Of a stretch of 64,000 nucleotides of DNA, positions 33,734 through 42,222 are shown in pieces (position 1 is the first letter of the stretch; every line of letters starts with the position of its first letter). The notes beneath the pieces are model-generated. The model searched no databases. It saw nothing but the letters and a program-made list of their open reading frames with translations, and was not told where the DNA came from. The translations under genes were made by a program, and so were the position numbers. This DNA comes from Empedobacter sp036647415 (lineage in GTDB: Bacteria; Bacteroidota; Bacteroidia; Flavobacteriales; Weeksellaceae): NCBI RefSeq assembly GCF_036647415.1, contig NZ_JAVXKG010000003.1, forward strand, positions 95,964 through 159,963, in the 5' to 3' direction.

Positions 33734-35989
33734 ATGAAAAAATTTTTATTCACATTATCAGTTTTAACTTTTTTCAATTCTGCAAATGCTCAAAATTGGA
33801 CACAAGTTTCAAATAATATTTTAAAAAGCAAAAACTCCAACTCAGAATTTAATAATTCTAAAGTCTATTCTATGGATGCTACTAATTTAAAAAATAAATT
33901 AGCATCAGCACCTTCTAGTACAAGTAGTCAAACTGGAGCTGTTATTGATATTCCTACTTCTGACGGAAATATTCAAAAATTCATGGTATGGGAAGCTTCA
34001 ATTTTATCACCTAAATTACAGGAGAAATATCCTAATATCAAATCTTACGTTGGTAAAAATTTAGAAGATCCTTCTGTATACTTAAGATTTAGTGTAACTC
34101 CATTAGGATTTAGTTCTTCTATTTTTAGAAATGATGGAAATTCTGATTTTATAGACTCTCATGATGTAAATGGTAATACTTTTTATGAAGTACATAGCTC
34201 TAGTAAAGCAAGTAGTAACTTTGTTTGCTCTACAAACGAGTTGATATCTAAACATCAAACAAATGATGAGTCTGTAAATATAGCTAATAAAGCAAATGAT
34301 AAAGTATTTAGAACATATCGTTTAGCACTTTCTGTCCCTGGTGAATACACTGCTTATTTTGGAGGTACAAAGGAAAAAGCTTTAGCTGCTATGACAAATA
34401 CAATGACACGTGTAAATGGTGTTTTTGAAAAAGATATGGCGCTTAACTTTCAGCTTGTAGATGATACGAATGATTTGATTTTTACCGATTCTACTACAGA
34501 TCCATATTCGGCTCCCTCAAAAGGAATGAGTGACGACCCTACTTATGGTGGTGCTCCATACTACTTATCAACTTGGCAAGTAGAACTACAATCTTACCTG
34601 ACAAATAGTTTTGGTGAAGCAAAATATGATATAGGACACTTCTTTGGTTCTAGTGGAGGCGGTGGTAATGCAGGATGTATTGGATGTATTTGTGACACAG
34701 ATTTTCCTGATGGAAAAGGAAGTGGTATGACTTCTCCTTCGAATGGTATTCCATCTGGAGATAAATTCGACATTGATTATGTTGCACATGAAATAGGACA
34801 TCAAATTGGTGCAAACCATACTTATTCTCATATTTACGAAGGAACTGGAGTTAACGTAGAACCAGGAAGTGGATCTACAATCATGGGATATGCAGGAATC
34901 ACAGCATATAATGTACAATCAAATTCTGATGATTATTTTACATATAGAAGTATTTTACAAGTTCAGAATAATCTAAAAAATAAAACGTGTGGTATTCAAA
35001 AACCTATTTTAAATACACCTCCAAAAATTGAATTAGTAAAAACTAGTTATACTATTCCTATTTCAACAGCTTTTAAATTAGATGCAAAAATTACTGATGC
35101 AGAAAATGATGCTTTTTTAACAACATGGGAACAAAACAATTCAGGAAATTCTACTACTGAAGATGGTAATAGTAGAGTAAAACAAACCAAAACAGTTGGT
35201 CCAAACTTTAGATCTTTTGCACCAGTTAAAGAAACATATAGATATTTTCCTAAATTTAGTGCTATCTTAACAAATAAACTATTACATACAGGTACAGGAA
35301 ATTCGGTTTGGGAATCGGTAACATCTGTTGCAAGAAATTATGATTTTACTGTAACAGCAAGAGATTATAATCCTCAAGGTCCTCAAACAAATACTGCATC
35401 TGTAAAAATTATAGCTTCTAATGCTGCTGGTCCATTTATTGTAAATACACCAAATGATACAGACAATAAGTTAATGCTTAATGCATCTAATTTTGATGTA
35501 ACTTGGAATGTTGCAAATACTAATATAGCGCCTGTAAATACTGCTAAAGTAAAAGTATCTATCTCTTGGGATAATGGTAGTACTTTCGAAGAATTGGGTG
35601 TTGTAGACAATACAGGAACTGCAAACTTTGCTTTACCTGCAAATGCAAAAGATGTAACAAATGGTTATATTATGATAGAAGCTGTAGACAATGTCTATTT
35701 AGCAGTTAAAAAATTCTCGACAGGAACTTTAGCTACAAAAGAATTAGACGCAAAAAAATCTTTAATCTATCCTAATCCATCAAACGGAAGTTTTACAATA
35801 GAGCAAAAAACATCTGGTAAAGTTAGTGTAGAAATTATCGATTTGAATGGAAGAACTGTTTACACTTCTTCTGAAAATGCTTCTGGTAATTTCAAAAAAC
35901 AAATTGACACAAAATTACCTGCTGGTGTTTATGTTGTAAAAGTATCTTCTGACGAAGGACAATCAACATCTAAATTAATCATCAAGTAA
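33734..35989 (+). CDS. Secreted metzincin metalloprotease with T9SS C-terminal domain
   Basis: A 751-residue extracellular zinc protease of the reprolysin-like (M12B-type) metzincins. Signal peptide residues 1-19 (NSANAQ), a propeptide-like region, catalytic zinc motif HEIGHQIGANH (bases about 34789-34821) and the Met-turn STIMGYAG. Beta-sandwich-like domains follow (PKIELVKTSYTIPIS; APVNTAKVKVSISWDNGS). The final 75 residues form a type A T9SS sorting domain: KSLIYPNPSNGSF, EIIDLNGRTVY, LPAGVYVVKV and a terminal KLIIK. It should be exported by Sec, then by the type IX system, and be surface-attached or released. It is monocistronic, with a terminator. Confidence 0.95.
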   Translation: MKKFLFTLSVLTFFNSANAQNWTQVSNNILKSKNSNSEFNNSKVYSMDATNLKNKLASAPSSTSSQTGAVIDIPTSDGNIQKFMVWEASILSPKLQEKYPNIKSYVGKNLEDPSVYLRFSVTPLGFSSSIFRNDGNSDFIDSHDVNGNTFYEVHSSSKASSNFVCSTNELISKHQTNDESVNIANKANDKVFRTYRLALSVPGEYTAYFGGTKEKALAAMTNTMTRVNGVFEKDMALNFQLVDDTNDLIFTDSTTDPYSAPSKGMSDDPTYGGAPYYLSTWQVELQSYLTNSFGEAKYDIGHFFGSSGGGGNAGCIGCICDTDFPDGKGSGMTSPSNGIPSGDKFDIDYVAHEIGHQIGANHTYSHIYEGTGVNVEPGSGSTIMGYAGITAYNVQSNSDDYFTYRSILQVQNNLKNKTCGIQKPILNTPPKIELVKTSYTIPISTAFKLDAKITDAENDAFLTTWEQNNSGNSTTEDGNSRVKQTKTVGPNFRSFAPVKETYRYFPKFSAILTNKLLHTGTGNSVWESVTSVARNYDFTVTARDYNPQGPQTNTASVKIIASNAAGPFIVNTPNDTDNKLMLNASNFDVTWNVANTNIAPVNTAKVKVSISWDNGSTFEELGVVDNTGTANFALPANAKDVTNGYIMIEAVDNVYLAVKKFSTGTLATKELDAKKSLIYPNPSNGSFTIEQKTSGKVSVEIIDLNGRTVYTSSENASGNFKKQIDTKLPAGVYVVKVSSDEGQSTSKLIIK

Positions 35990-36010
35990 ATAATTATTTT
36001 TGATACAAGA

Positions 36011-36044
36011 AAAAATCCCTGAAAGTTTACTTTCAGGGATTTTT
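36011..36044. terminator. Bidirectional terminator
   Basis: A 15-bp stem AAAAATCCCTGAAAG / CTTTCAGGGATTTTT with a 4-nt loop. It serves the metalloprotease on the plus strand and obg-ybaB on the minus strand. Confidence 0.93.
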
Positions 36045-36067
36045 ATTGTTTTATATTTTCTAAGTGA

Positions 36068-36388
36068 TTAGAAAGGTAATCCAGGAATATTAGGTAAATT
36101 TTCTTGTGCTGTTTTCTTTGCACGATCTATGGCTTCGGTTTTTACTTGCTCTAAGGCTTTGTTTAACGTCATTACCAACAAATCTTCAATTTCTTCTTTA
36201 TCCATACCTTCAGCTAATTCAATATCTTTTACTGTAGCTAATTTAGACATCGTAATTTTCACTTTTCCATCGTTAGATGTCGTTGTAAAAACTTCTCCTT
36301 CCAAATCATTTTTCAAATCAGAGAATTTATCTTTAATTGAACCAATTTTCCCCATCATTCCCATGATGTCTCCAAAATTTCCAAACAT
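36068..36388 (-). CDS. YbaB/EbfC nucleoid-associated protein
   Basis: This 106-residue DNA-binding protein has the YbaB fold: MGMMGKIGSIKDKFSDLKNDL, then VFTTTSNDGKVKITMS and VKDIELAEGMDKEEIEDLLV, ending in a flexible tail ENLPNIPGLPF. YbaB proteins dimerise and bind DNA, with a role in nucleoid structure or DNA repair. It lies 22 bp downstream of obg and shares its transcription unit. In many bacteria it is beside recR, which here is 16 kb away. Confidence 0.93.
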   Translation of the reverse strand: MFGNFGDIMGMMGKIGSIKDKFSDLKNDLEGEVFTTTSNDGKVKITMSKLATVKDIELAEGMDKEEIEDLLVMTLNKALEQVKTEAIDRAKKTAQENLPNIPGLPF

Positions 36389-36410
36389 TTATTTTATCTT
36401 TAATAGTTAA

Positions 36411-37397
36411 TTATTCATGTAACTTATCCCACAAAATATCTTTCAATTCTGTGATTCCTTCTCCTGTGATAGACGAAATAAAAGTTGTAATAATATCTGT
36501 TGGTAATTGTGCTAAAATTTCAGCTTTTAATTCATCATCTAACATATCTGATTTAGAAATTGCTAAAACACGGTCTTTATCCAACAATTCTGGATTAAAT
36601 TTCGTTAACTCATTCAACAAAATATCATATTCTTTTCCGTAATCTTCCGCATCTGCAGGAATTAAGAATAATAATGTAGAATTACGTTCAATATGACGTA
36701 AGAAACGATGTCCAAGACCTTTTCCTTCGGCAGCACCTTCTATAATTCCAGGAATATCCGCCATTACAAATGACTTATGATTACGATATTCTACAATTCC
36801 TAAGTTAGGCGTAAGCGTTGTAAACGCATAATCTGCGATTTTTGGTTTTGCAGCAGAAACAGCAGATAATAAAGTTGATTTCCCAGCATTCGGAAAACCT
36901 ACTAAACCTACATCGGCTAATATTTTTAACTCTAATGTTACTTGTAACTCATCACCATCTAAACCTGGTTGTGCATAACGAGGAGTTTGACGTGTTGCAG
37001 AACGAAAATTCCAGTTTCCTAAACCTCCTTTTCCTCCTTTTGCGATAATCAATGCTTGACCATCTTCCGTAATTTCTCCAATAATGTTTCCTTCTTCATC
37101 TCTGGCAATAACACCAATCGGAACATCCAAAATAATATCTTCTCCGTCTGCACCAGTAGAACGTGATTTACCACCACGACCACCATTTTTTGCACGGAAA
37201 TGTCTTTTAAAACGAAATTCTAATAAAGTCCAAAAGTTAGAATTACCAACAATCGTAATATTACCACCACGACCACCATCACCACCATCTGGACCTCCTT
37301 TATCGATATATTTTTCGCGATGCAAACTTGCTGAACCCGCACCACCGTGTCCGGCTCTACAATTGATTTTTACGTAGTCAACAAAATTTGATTGCAT
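36411..37397 (-). CDS. obg: GTPase Obg
   Basis: Obg is an essential GTPase of late 50S subunit assembly and stress response. The 328-residue protein has the Gly-rich Obg fold (KINCRAGHGGAGSAS, GPDGGDGGRGG, AKGGKGGLGN, residues 1-155) and the G domain with P-loop GFPNAGKSTLL (about 165), switch DIPGI, and ISKSD (NKxD variant, Ser in place of Asn). The C-terminal OCT domain of some orthologues is missing, as usual in Bacteroidota. It heads the obg-ybaB unit and is divergent from pyrD. Confidence 0.97.
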   Translation of the reverse strand: MQSNFVDYVKINCRAGHGGAGSASLHREKYIDKGGPDGGDGGRGGNITIVGNSNFWTLLEFRFKRHFRAKNGGRGGKSRSTGADGEDIILDVPIGVIARDEEGNIIGEITEDGQALIIAKGGKGGLGNWNFRSATRQTPRYAQPGLDGDELQVTLELKILADVGLVGFPNAGKSTLLSAVSAAKPKIADYAFTTLTPNLGIVEYRNHKSFVMADIPGIIEGAAEGKGLGHRFLRHIERNSTLLFLIPADAEDYGKEYDILLNELTKFNPELLDKDRVLAISKSDMLDDELKAEILAQLPTDIITTFISSITGEGITELKDILWDKLHE

Positions 37398-37426
37398 AAT
37401 TTTTTCTTTTTTATATAAATAGTCTG

Positions 37427-37434
37427 CAAAAGTA
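37427..37434 (-). promoter_or_regulatory. -7 box of obg-ybaB
   Basis: The minus strand reads TACTTTTG, an exact TAnnTTTG, 30 nt before the obg start. No clear -33 element. Confidence 0.55.
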
Positions 37435-37537
37435 CGATTTCTAAAGTTTATATTAAAATCTAATCGCTAATAATCAAAATCTTTCGAAATAATTTAAAAC
37501 AGTTCGCTGGTTAATTCGAATATTAATTGGATATTCT

Positions 37538-37545
37538 TAATTTTG
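37538..37545 (+). promoter_or_regulatory. -7 box of pyrD
   Basis: TAATTTTG matches TAnnTTTG and ends 5 nt before the pyrD ATG (37550), so the mRNA would be leaderless or nearly so. Confidence 0.65.
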
Positions 37546-37549
37546 CAGC

Positions 37550-38578
37550 ATGTACAAACAAATCAAAAACATTCTTTTTCAATTACAGCCCGAAGAAGCA
37601 CATCATTTTGTGACACGCAACTTACAAAATTATGCGGCTTTTCCTGGAGTTGGAAAATTATTGGACAAATTTTATCAATATAATCACCCAAGTTTAGAGC
37701 GAGAAGTTTTCGGAATTAAATTCAAAAATCCGATTGGTTTAGCCGCAGGTTTCGATAAAAATGCCGAATATATTGAAGAATTGAACCACTTCGGATTTGG
37801 ATTTATTGAAATTGGAACTGTAACACCAAAACCTCAACCAGGAAATGATGCGCCACGAATGTTTCGTTTGGTTGACGATGAAGCAATTATTAATCGAATG
37901 GGTTTTAATAATAAAGGTGTTGATTTTGCAGTTTCTAAACTAAAAGAATTAAAAAATCGTGATCAATACATAATTGGTGGAAATATTGGTAAAAATAAAT
38001 TGACTCCAAACGAAGATGCTGTTGATGATTATATCAAATGTTTCAATGCGTTGTTTGATTATGTTGATTATTTTGTGGTAAATGTAAGTTCGCCAAACAC
38101 GCCTGGACTACGCGATTTACAAGAAAAAGAACCCTTGTTGTATATTCTGAATTATTTGCAACAATATAATAATCAAAACGAAAATCCTAAGCCAATTTTA
38201 CTTAAAATAGCACCAGATTTAACCGATTCTCAATTAGATGATATTATTGATATTGTGACAGAATCTAAAATTTCGGGAGTTATTGCTACAAATACAACTA
38301 TTTCGAGAGATGGATTAATTTCTGATCCTGAACTAATAAAAGAAGCAGGTGGCGTTTCGGGAAAACCACTTAAAAATCGCTCTACAGAAGTGATTCGTTA
38401 TATTTCAGAAAAATCAAACAAAGCTTTTCCTATTATTGGTGTTGGCGGAATACATTCTGCCGAAGATGCGAAAGAAAAACTGGAAGCTGGTGCAAGTTTA
38501 TTACAGGTTTATACAGGTTTTATCTACGAAGGTCCACGTATTGTGAAAGATATTTGTAAGGAATTGGTTGAGAACTAA
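37550..38578 (+). CDS. pyrD: Dihydroorotate dehydrogenase (quinone), class 2
   Basis: PyrD oxidises dihydroorotate to orotate with quinone as acceptor, at the inner membrane face. The 342-residue length and the N-terminal helical extension (LFQLQPEEAHHFVTRNL) mark class 2. Motifs: NPIGLAAGFDKNAEYI, GTVTPKPQPGN, INRMGFNNKGVD, the catalytic Ser loop VNVSSPNTPGLR (about residue 180), IGVGGIHSAEDA and TGFIYEGPRIV. It has its own promoter-like box and no co-directional close neighbour upstream. Confidence 0.97.
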   Translation: MYKQIKNILFQLQPEEAHHFVTRNLQNYAAFPGVGKLLDKFYQYNHPSLEREVFGIKFKNPIGLAAGFDKNAEYIEELNHFGFGFIEIGTVTPKPQPGNDAPRMFRLVDDEAIINRMGFNNKGVDFAVSKLKELKNRDQYIIGGNIGKNKLTPNEDAVDDYIKCFNALFDYVDYFVVNVSSPNTPGLRDLQEKEPLLYILNYLQQYNNQNENPKPILLKIAPDLTDSQLDDIIDIVTESKISGVIATNTTISRDGLISDPELIKEAGGVSGKPLKNRSTEVIRYISEKSNKAFPIIGVGGIHSAEDAKEKLEAGASLLQVYTGFIYEGPRIVKDICKELVEN

Positions 38579-38641
38579 ATAAAATATTTACGATTAGTTT
38601 TCGTTTACTTTTATATAAATGAATTAGTTACAAACAATCTA

Positions 38642-39595
38642 ATGAAAAAAGTATCATTAATAAAAAAAACAATCAAATTTTTAATTTATAGTTTAATAAT
38701 TTGTTTCATTTTCATGAATATTATTTCATTATTTCATTCATATAAATTTACTCATTTTCAAAAAGAAGAAAGCTCTAACAAAACTCAATCACCAAGTAAA
38801 TTAAATACATTAGAGAAAATTAATACGTTAATTTTTGGCGTTAATAATCCGAAGCCTAAATATATTGGAGAAATACCGACCAATACAGTTTCCAAGAAAC
38901 TACAAAGTAATGTAGAAATAGAAATTTGGGAAAATATTATTCCAAATTCTAAAGGAATTGTTTTACTATTTCATGGTTATTCATCAGAAAAATCTTCACT
39001 TATTAAAAATGCAGAATTTTTTAATAAAATGGGATATTCTACTATTTTAACAGATTTTATGGGTTGTGGAAATTCGGAAGGATATCAAACTACAATTGGT
39101 TATTTAGAAGCAAATAATGTGGCTACAGTATATAATTATGCCTTAAAAAGTAACCATAATATCATACTTTATGGTAATTCTATGGGAGCAGTTTCAATTA
39201 TGAAAGCTATTTCTGAATTTAAACTAAATCCTAAAAAAGTAATAATTGAATGTCCTTTCGCTACAATGCAACAAACTGTAGAAAATAGATTTGAGAATAT
39301 GAATGTTCCTACTTTTCCACTTTCTTATTTATTAACTTTTTGGGGTGGTACAATAAATGGTTTTTGGGCTTTTAACCATAATCCAGAAGAATATTCTAAA
39401 AACATTACTCAACCTGTTCTTCTGATGTACGGAGCAAAAGATAAGAATGTAAAAAGAATTGAGATTGATAATATTTTCAAAAATATTAATTCAAAAAACA
39501 AAAAATTAAAGATATTTGAATCAGCTGGACATGAAAACTATTTAAATCATTTTTCTAACGAATGGGAAAAATCAATTTCAAATTTTATAAATTAA
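38642..39595 (+). CDS. Membrane-anchored alpha/beta hydrolase
   Basis: This 317-residue protein has an N-terminal membrane anchor (residues about 12-32) and a serine hydrolase domain. The oxyanion region is LLFHGYSSEKSSL (about residue 110), the nucleophile elbow LYGNSMGAVS (Ser about 183), the Asp in LMYGAKDKNVK (about 265) and the His in ESAGHENYLNH (about 297). The layout resembles the YfhR/BEM46 serine aminopeptidase-like group. The substrate is unknown. Base composition is very A+T-rich even for this genome. Confidence 0.85.
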   Translation: MKKVSLIKKTIKFLIYSLIICFIFMNIISLFHSYKFTHFQKEESSNKTQSPSKLNTLEKINTLIFGVNNPKPKYIGEIPTNTVSKKLQSNVEIEIWENIIPNSKGIVLLFHGYSSEKSSLIKNAEFFNKMGYSTILTDFMGCGNSEGYQTTIGYLEANNVATVYNYALKSNHNIILYGNSMGAVSIMKAISEFKLNPKKVIIECPFATMQQTVENRFENMNVPTFPLSYLLTFWGGTINGFWAFNHNPEEYSKNITQPVLLMYGAKDKNVKRIEIDNIFKNINSKNKKLKIFESAGHENYLNHFSNEWEKSISNFIN

Positions 39596-39645
39596 TCATA
39601 ATTTCAAATTATAAAAATCTAAAATAAATTCAGGTTGAAAAATAA

Positions 39646-39680
39646 ACAAAGGATTCTCGTTGTGAGAATCCTTTGTTTTG
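39646..39680 (+). terminator. Terminator after the hydrolase; same stem as the one at 40987
   Basis: A 13-bp stem ACAAAGGATTCTC / GAGAATCCTTTGT with a 5-nt loop, then TTTG. Its core GGATTCTC/GAGAATCC recurs in the terminator on the far side of the next gene. Confidence 0.85.
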
Positions 39681-39728
39681 AATATAACTTTTTCTTATTT
39701 TTAAGGATAAATAAAATCCTAAATTAAA

Positions 39729-40985
39729 ATGAGTAATAATATCAATGATTTAAATTTAAAGAAAGAGATTTTTCCTTTATTTGATTATTGTTTAAATGAT
39801 ATTTCTAAATATAAATTGTTTGATTTACTAAATTTCACCTTAAAAAATAAAGAAGAAATATACGCTCGACAAATTATTATAAAGGGTTTTATAAAAAATG
39901 AATCGAACTTAGAAAATTATACTTATTCTAAAATTTATTTTCATCAAGTACATAATTTCTTGACACAAGCTTCTTATGATGAATTAGATATTTCTAAACT
40001 TGATTTAATCATTTTCTCAAAAGTAAAACAAGAAATACAATCAAAAATAATTCAATTTACTTCACTTTTTGAAAAAATTTTAAATTCATTTCTAAAGAAA
40101 ATAAATAAAACTGATTTCCCTACTTCTTATGTTAAAGACTTAGATTATATGATTGATTTTATCTCATTTTTCGAAATTGATTATTATAAATCATTGAATA
40201 ATTATAAGATTAAAGACATTATTTCTCTTTCAAAAAAAATAAAATCTAAGAAAAATGAGTTTCAGAAATTTTATGATATTCTTTTAAAATCTGAAGCGTA
40301 TTTCTCTATATCACAAGGTTGTATATTTAATAAATTTACATTTCCATCATTTATAGATCATGATATTTCGATAAAAGATGTCTATCATCCACTTCTGGAA
40401 AAGCCTGTATCTAACGATGTTTTTTTTGATAAAAATGTAATTCTTTTGACGGGACCAAATATGTCTGGGAAATCTACTTTTTTGAAAAGCATTTTTATAA
40501 GTATTTATTTAGGTCATCTCGGGATTGCTGTTCCTGCGAAAGAAGCTAATTTTCCGTTTTTTGATTATTTCTCGATTTCAATAAATCATCAAGATGATTT
40601 AAAAAGTGGTTATAGTCATTTTATGAATGAAATTATATCATTGAAAAAAGTTTTAGAAAAATATCATGAAGGAAAACGTTGTTTTGTAATTTTTGATGAA
40701 CTTTTTAAAGGTACAAATATTGAAGATGCTATTGCGATAAGTTCTGAAACTATAAAAGGATTGTTGACTTATAATGCATCTTATTTTTTAATTTCAACTC
40801 ATTTACATTTATTAAATAATCTTAATGAAATTAAGGAAAATAAAACTGGAAATTTCTATATAGAAAGTCGAATAGAAAACAATAAACCAATCTTTACTTA
40901 TAAGTTAAAAGATGGTTGGTCTGATTTAAAAATTGGTCAAATTTTATTTCAAAATGAAGGAATAACATCACTATTATCAAAATAA
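39729..40985 (+). CDS. MutS-like ATPase lacking mismatch-recognition domains
   Basis: This 418-residue protein has an alpha-helical core/lever region (residues about 1-200) and the MutS-type ABC ATPase: TGPNMSGKSTFLKSI (Walker A, about 242-255), INHQDDLKSGYSHFMNE (signature-like loop), CFVIFDELFKGTNIEDA (Walker B) and ISTHLHLL (H loop). Domains I and II, which bind mismatches, are absent, so it is not a MutS orthologue. Members of this type occur in Bacteroidota with unknown roles in DNA or RNA transactions. It stands alone between two hairpins sharing one stem sequence and is very A+T-rich. Confidence 0.87.
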   Translation: MSNNINDLNLKKEIFPLFDYCLNDISKYKLFDLLNFTLKNKEEIYARQIIIKGFIKNESNLENYTYSKIYFHQVHNFLTQASYDELDISKLDLIIFSKVKQEIQSKIIQFTSLFEKILNSFLKKINKTDFPTSYVKDLDYMIDFISFFEIDYYKSLNNYKIKDIISLSKKIKSKKNEFQKFYDILLKSEAYFSISQGCIFNKFTFPSFIDHDISIKDVYHPLLEKPVSNDVFFDKNVILLTGPNMSGKSTFLKSIFISIYLGHLGIAVPAKEANFPFFDYFSISINHQDDLKSGYSHFMNEIISLKKVLEKYHEGKRCFVIFDELFKGTNIEDAIAISSETIKGLLTYNASYFLISTHLHLLNNLNEIKENKTGNFYIESRIENNKPIFTYKLKDGWSDLKIGQILFQNEGITSLLSK

Positions 40986-40986
40986 A

Positions 40987-41014
40987 AAAAGGATTCTCAA
41001 TTGAGAATCCTTTT
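40987..41014. terminator. Perfect 28-bp palindromic bidirectional terminator
   Basis: AAAAGGATTCTCAA followed at once by its exact complement, with T runs on both strands. It serves the MutS-like gene (plus) and adk (minus). Confidence 0.9.
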
Positions 41015-41036
41015 CTGTAATATGTAAAAGTAGTTC

Positions 41037-41615
41037 TTATAAAACTTCTTTGATTGCTGCGTTCAATTTTTCAGTAATATCTTCTATAGTACCTACTCCA
41101 TCTATTTCAACCCATTTTCCTTGCGCTTTGTAGTGTTCCGCTACAATTGCAGTTTTTGTATAATATTCTGTGATACGATCACGAATAATTGTTTCGTCTA
41201 CATCATCAGCACGACCAGATGTTTTTCCACGCTCTAATAAACGTTGAACTAAAATTTCGTCATCTACAACAAGAGCTAAAGTTATCGTAACTTCGCTATC
41301 ATATTTATCTGTCAAAATTCTATCTAAAGCCTCTGCCTGAGAAGTTGTACGAGGATAACCATCAAAGATATAACCTTGCGGATTTGGATTGTTTTCTAAA
41401 TGATCAACAAGCATATTTGTTGTTACCTCATCAGGAACCAATTGCCCTTTGTCCATATAAGATTTCACCAATGCTCCTAACTCAGTTTCGTTTTTCAAGT
41501 TGAAACGAAATAAATCGCCCGTTGAAATTTGAGGAGTTTGGTATTTTTCTTCTAAGAATTTAGCTTGCGTTCCTTTACCACTGCCAGGAGGTCCGAACAA
41601 TACAATGTTTAGCAT
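41037..41615 (-). CDS. adk: Adenylate kinase
   Basis: Adk converts ATP and AMP to two ADP. The 192-residue protein has the P-loop LFGPPGSGKGTQAK, AMP-site PQISTGDLFR, GYPRTTSQAEAL and RLLERGKTSGRADDVDETI. The LID is the short type without a four-Cys zinc site, consistent with its length. It lies 7 bp downstream of the phosphoribosyltransferase gene and is the last gene of that two-gene unit. Confidence 0.97.
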   Translation of the reverse strand: MLNIVLFGPPGSGKGTQAKFLEEKYQTPQISTGDLFRFNLKNETELGALVKSYMDKGQLVPDEVTTNMLVDHLENNPNPQGYIFDGYPRTTSQAEALDRILTDKYDSEVTITLALVVDDEILVQRLLERGKTSGRADDVDETIIRDRITEYYTKTAIVAEHYKAQGKWVEIDGVGTIEDITEKLNAAIKEVL

Positions 41616-41622
41616 TTTATTT

Positions 41623-42159
41623 TTAATGTTTTATTTGATAAATATCTGGTAAATTTCTTCCTAAACCATCGAAATCTAACCCGTAACCTACTACAAATTT
41701 ATCTGGAATAGAAATTCCAACTAAATCTACTTTTAAGTCTTTTTTGTAAGCTTCTGGTTTGAACAACAATGTTGCAACTTTAAGAGATTTCACCTTTTTT
41801 TCTTGTAAAATACGGTGTAATTCTACTAATGTATTTCCTGTATCTACAATATCTTCTAAAATAATTACGTGACGACCTTCGATATTCATTGGGATATCCA
41901 TCTCAATTTCAACTTTTCCTGTAGACTCGGTACCTTCGTAAGATTTTAATTTCAAGAAAGAAATTTCGCATTCTCCTTGGTATTGTTTTAAGAAATCGCT
42001 GAAAAACATTACAACTCCGTTTAATACACCGATAAAAATTGGTCTTTCGTCTTTGTATTCTTCGTAAACTTCGTTTGCCATGTTTTTGATAGCATGTTCT
42101 ATTTCTTCAAACGCGATGTACGGTATAAATTTTTTACCGTGGATTTCTATTTCTTTCAT
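41623..42159 (-). CDS. hpt: Hypoxanthine phosphoribosyltransferase
   Basis: Hpt salvages hypoxanthine or guanine with PRPP to IMP or GMP. The 178-residue protein has the PRPP-binding loop VIILEDIVDTGNTLVEL, an early IGVLNGVVMFFSDF, the SYEGTESTGKVE flexible loop and the purine-binding PDKFVVGYGLDFDG. It leads the hpt-adk unit, pairing purine salvage with nucleotide interconversion. Confidence 0.95.
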   Translation of the reverse strand: MKEIEIHGKKFIPYIAFEEIEHAIKNMANEVYEEYKDERPIFIGVLNGVVMFFSDFLKQYQGECEISFLKLKSYEGTESTGKVEIEMDIPMNIEGRHVIILEDIVDTGNTLVELHRILQEKKVKSLKVATLLFKPEAYKKDLKVDLVGISIPDKFVVGYGLDFDGLGRNLPDIYQIKH

Positions 42160-42203
42160 TATTGTGAGATATTCAAATATATACTTTTTTTAATAAAGAT
42201 TCG

Positions 42204-42211
42204 CAAATTTA
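42204..42211 (-). promoter_or_regulatory. -7 box of hpt-adk
   Basis: The minus strand reads TAAATTTG, an exact TAnnTTTG, about 45 nt before the hpt start and 12 nt past the hemN stop. Confidence 0.55.
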
Positions 42212-42222
42212 TCTAAAATTAA

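Noticed and set aside
34586..34918. 110-residue frame on the minus strand inside the metalloprotease
   Set aside because: It is antisense to the zinc-site region and is rich in Ser, Cys and Thr, typical of a shadow frame.
37084..37377. 97-residue open frame on the plus strand inside obg
   Set aside because: It is the complement of the Gly-rich Obg domain, giving a Pro-rich nonsense product.
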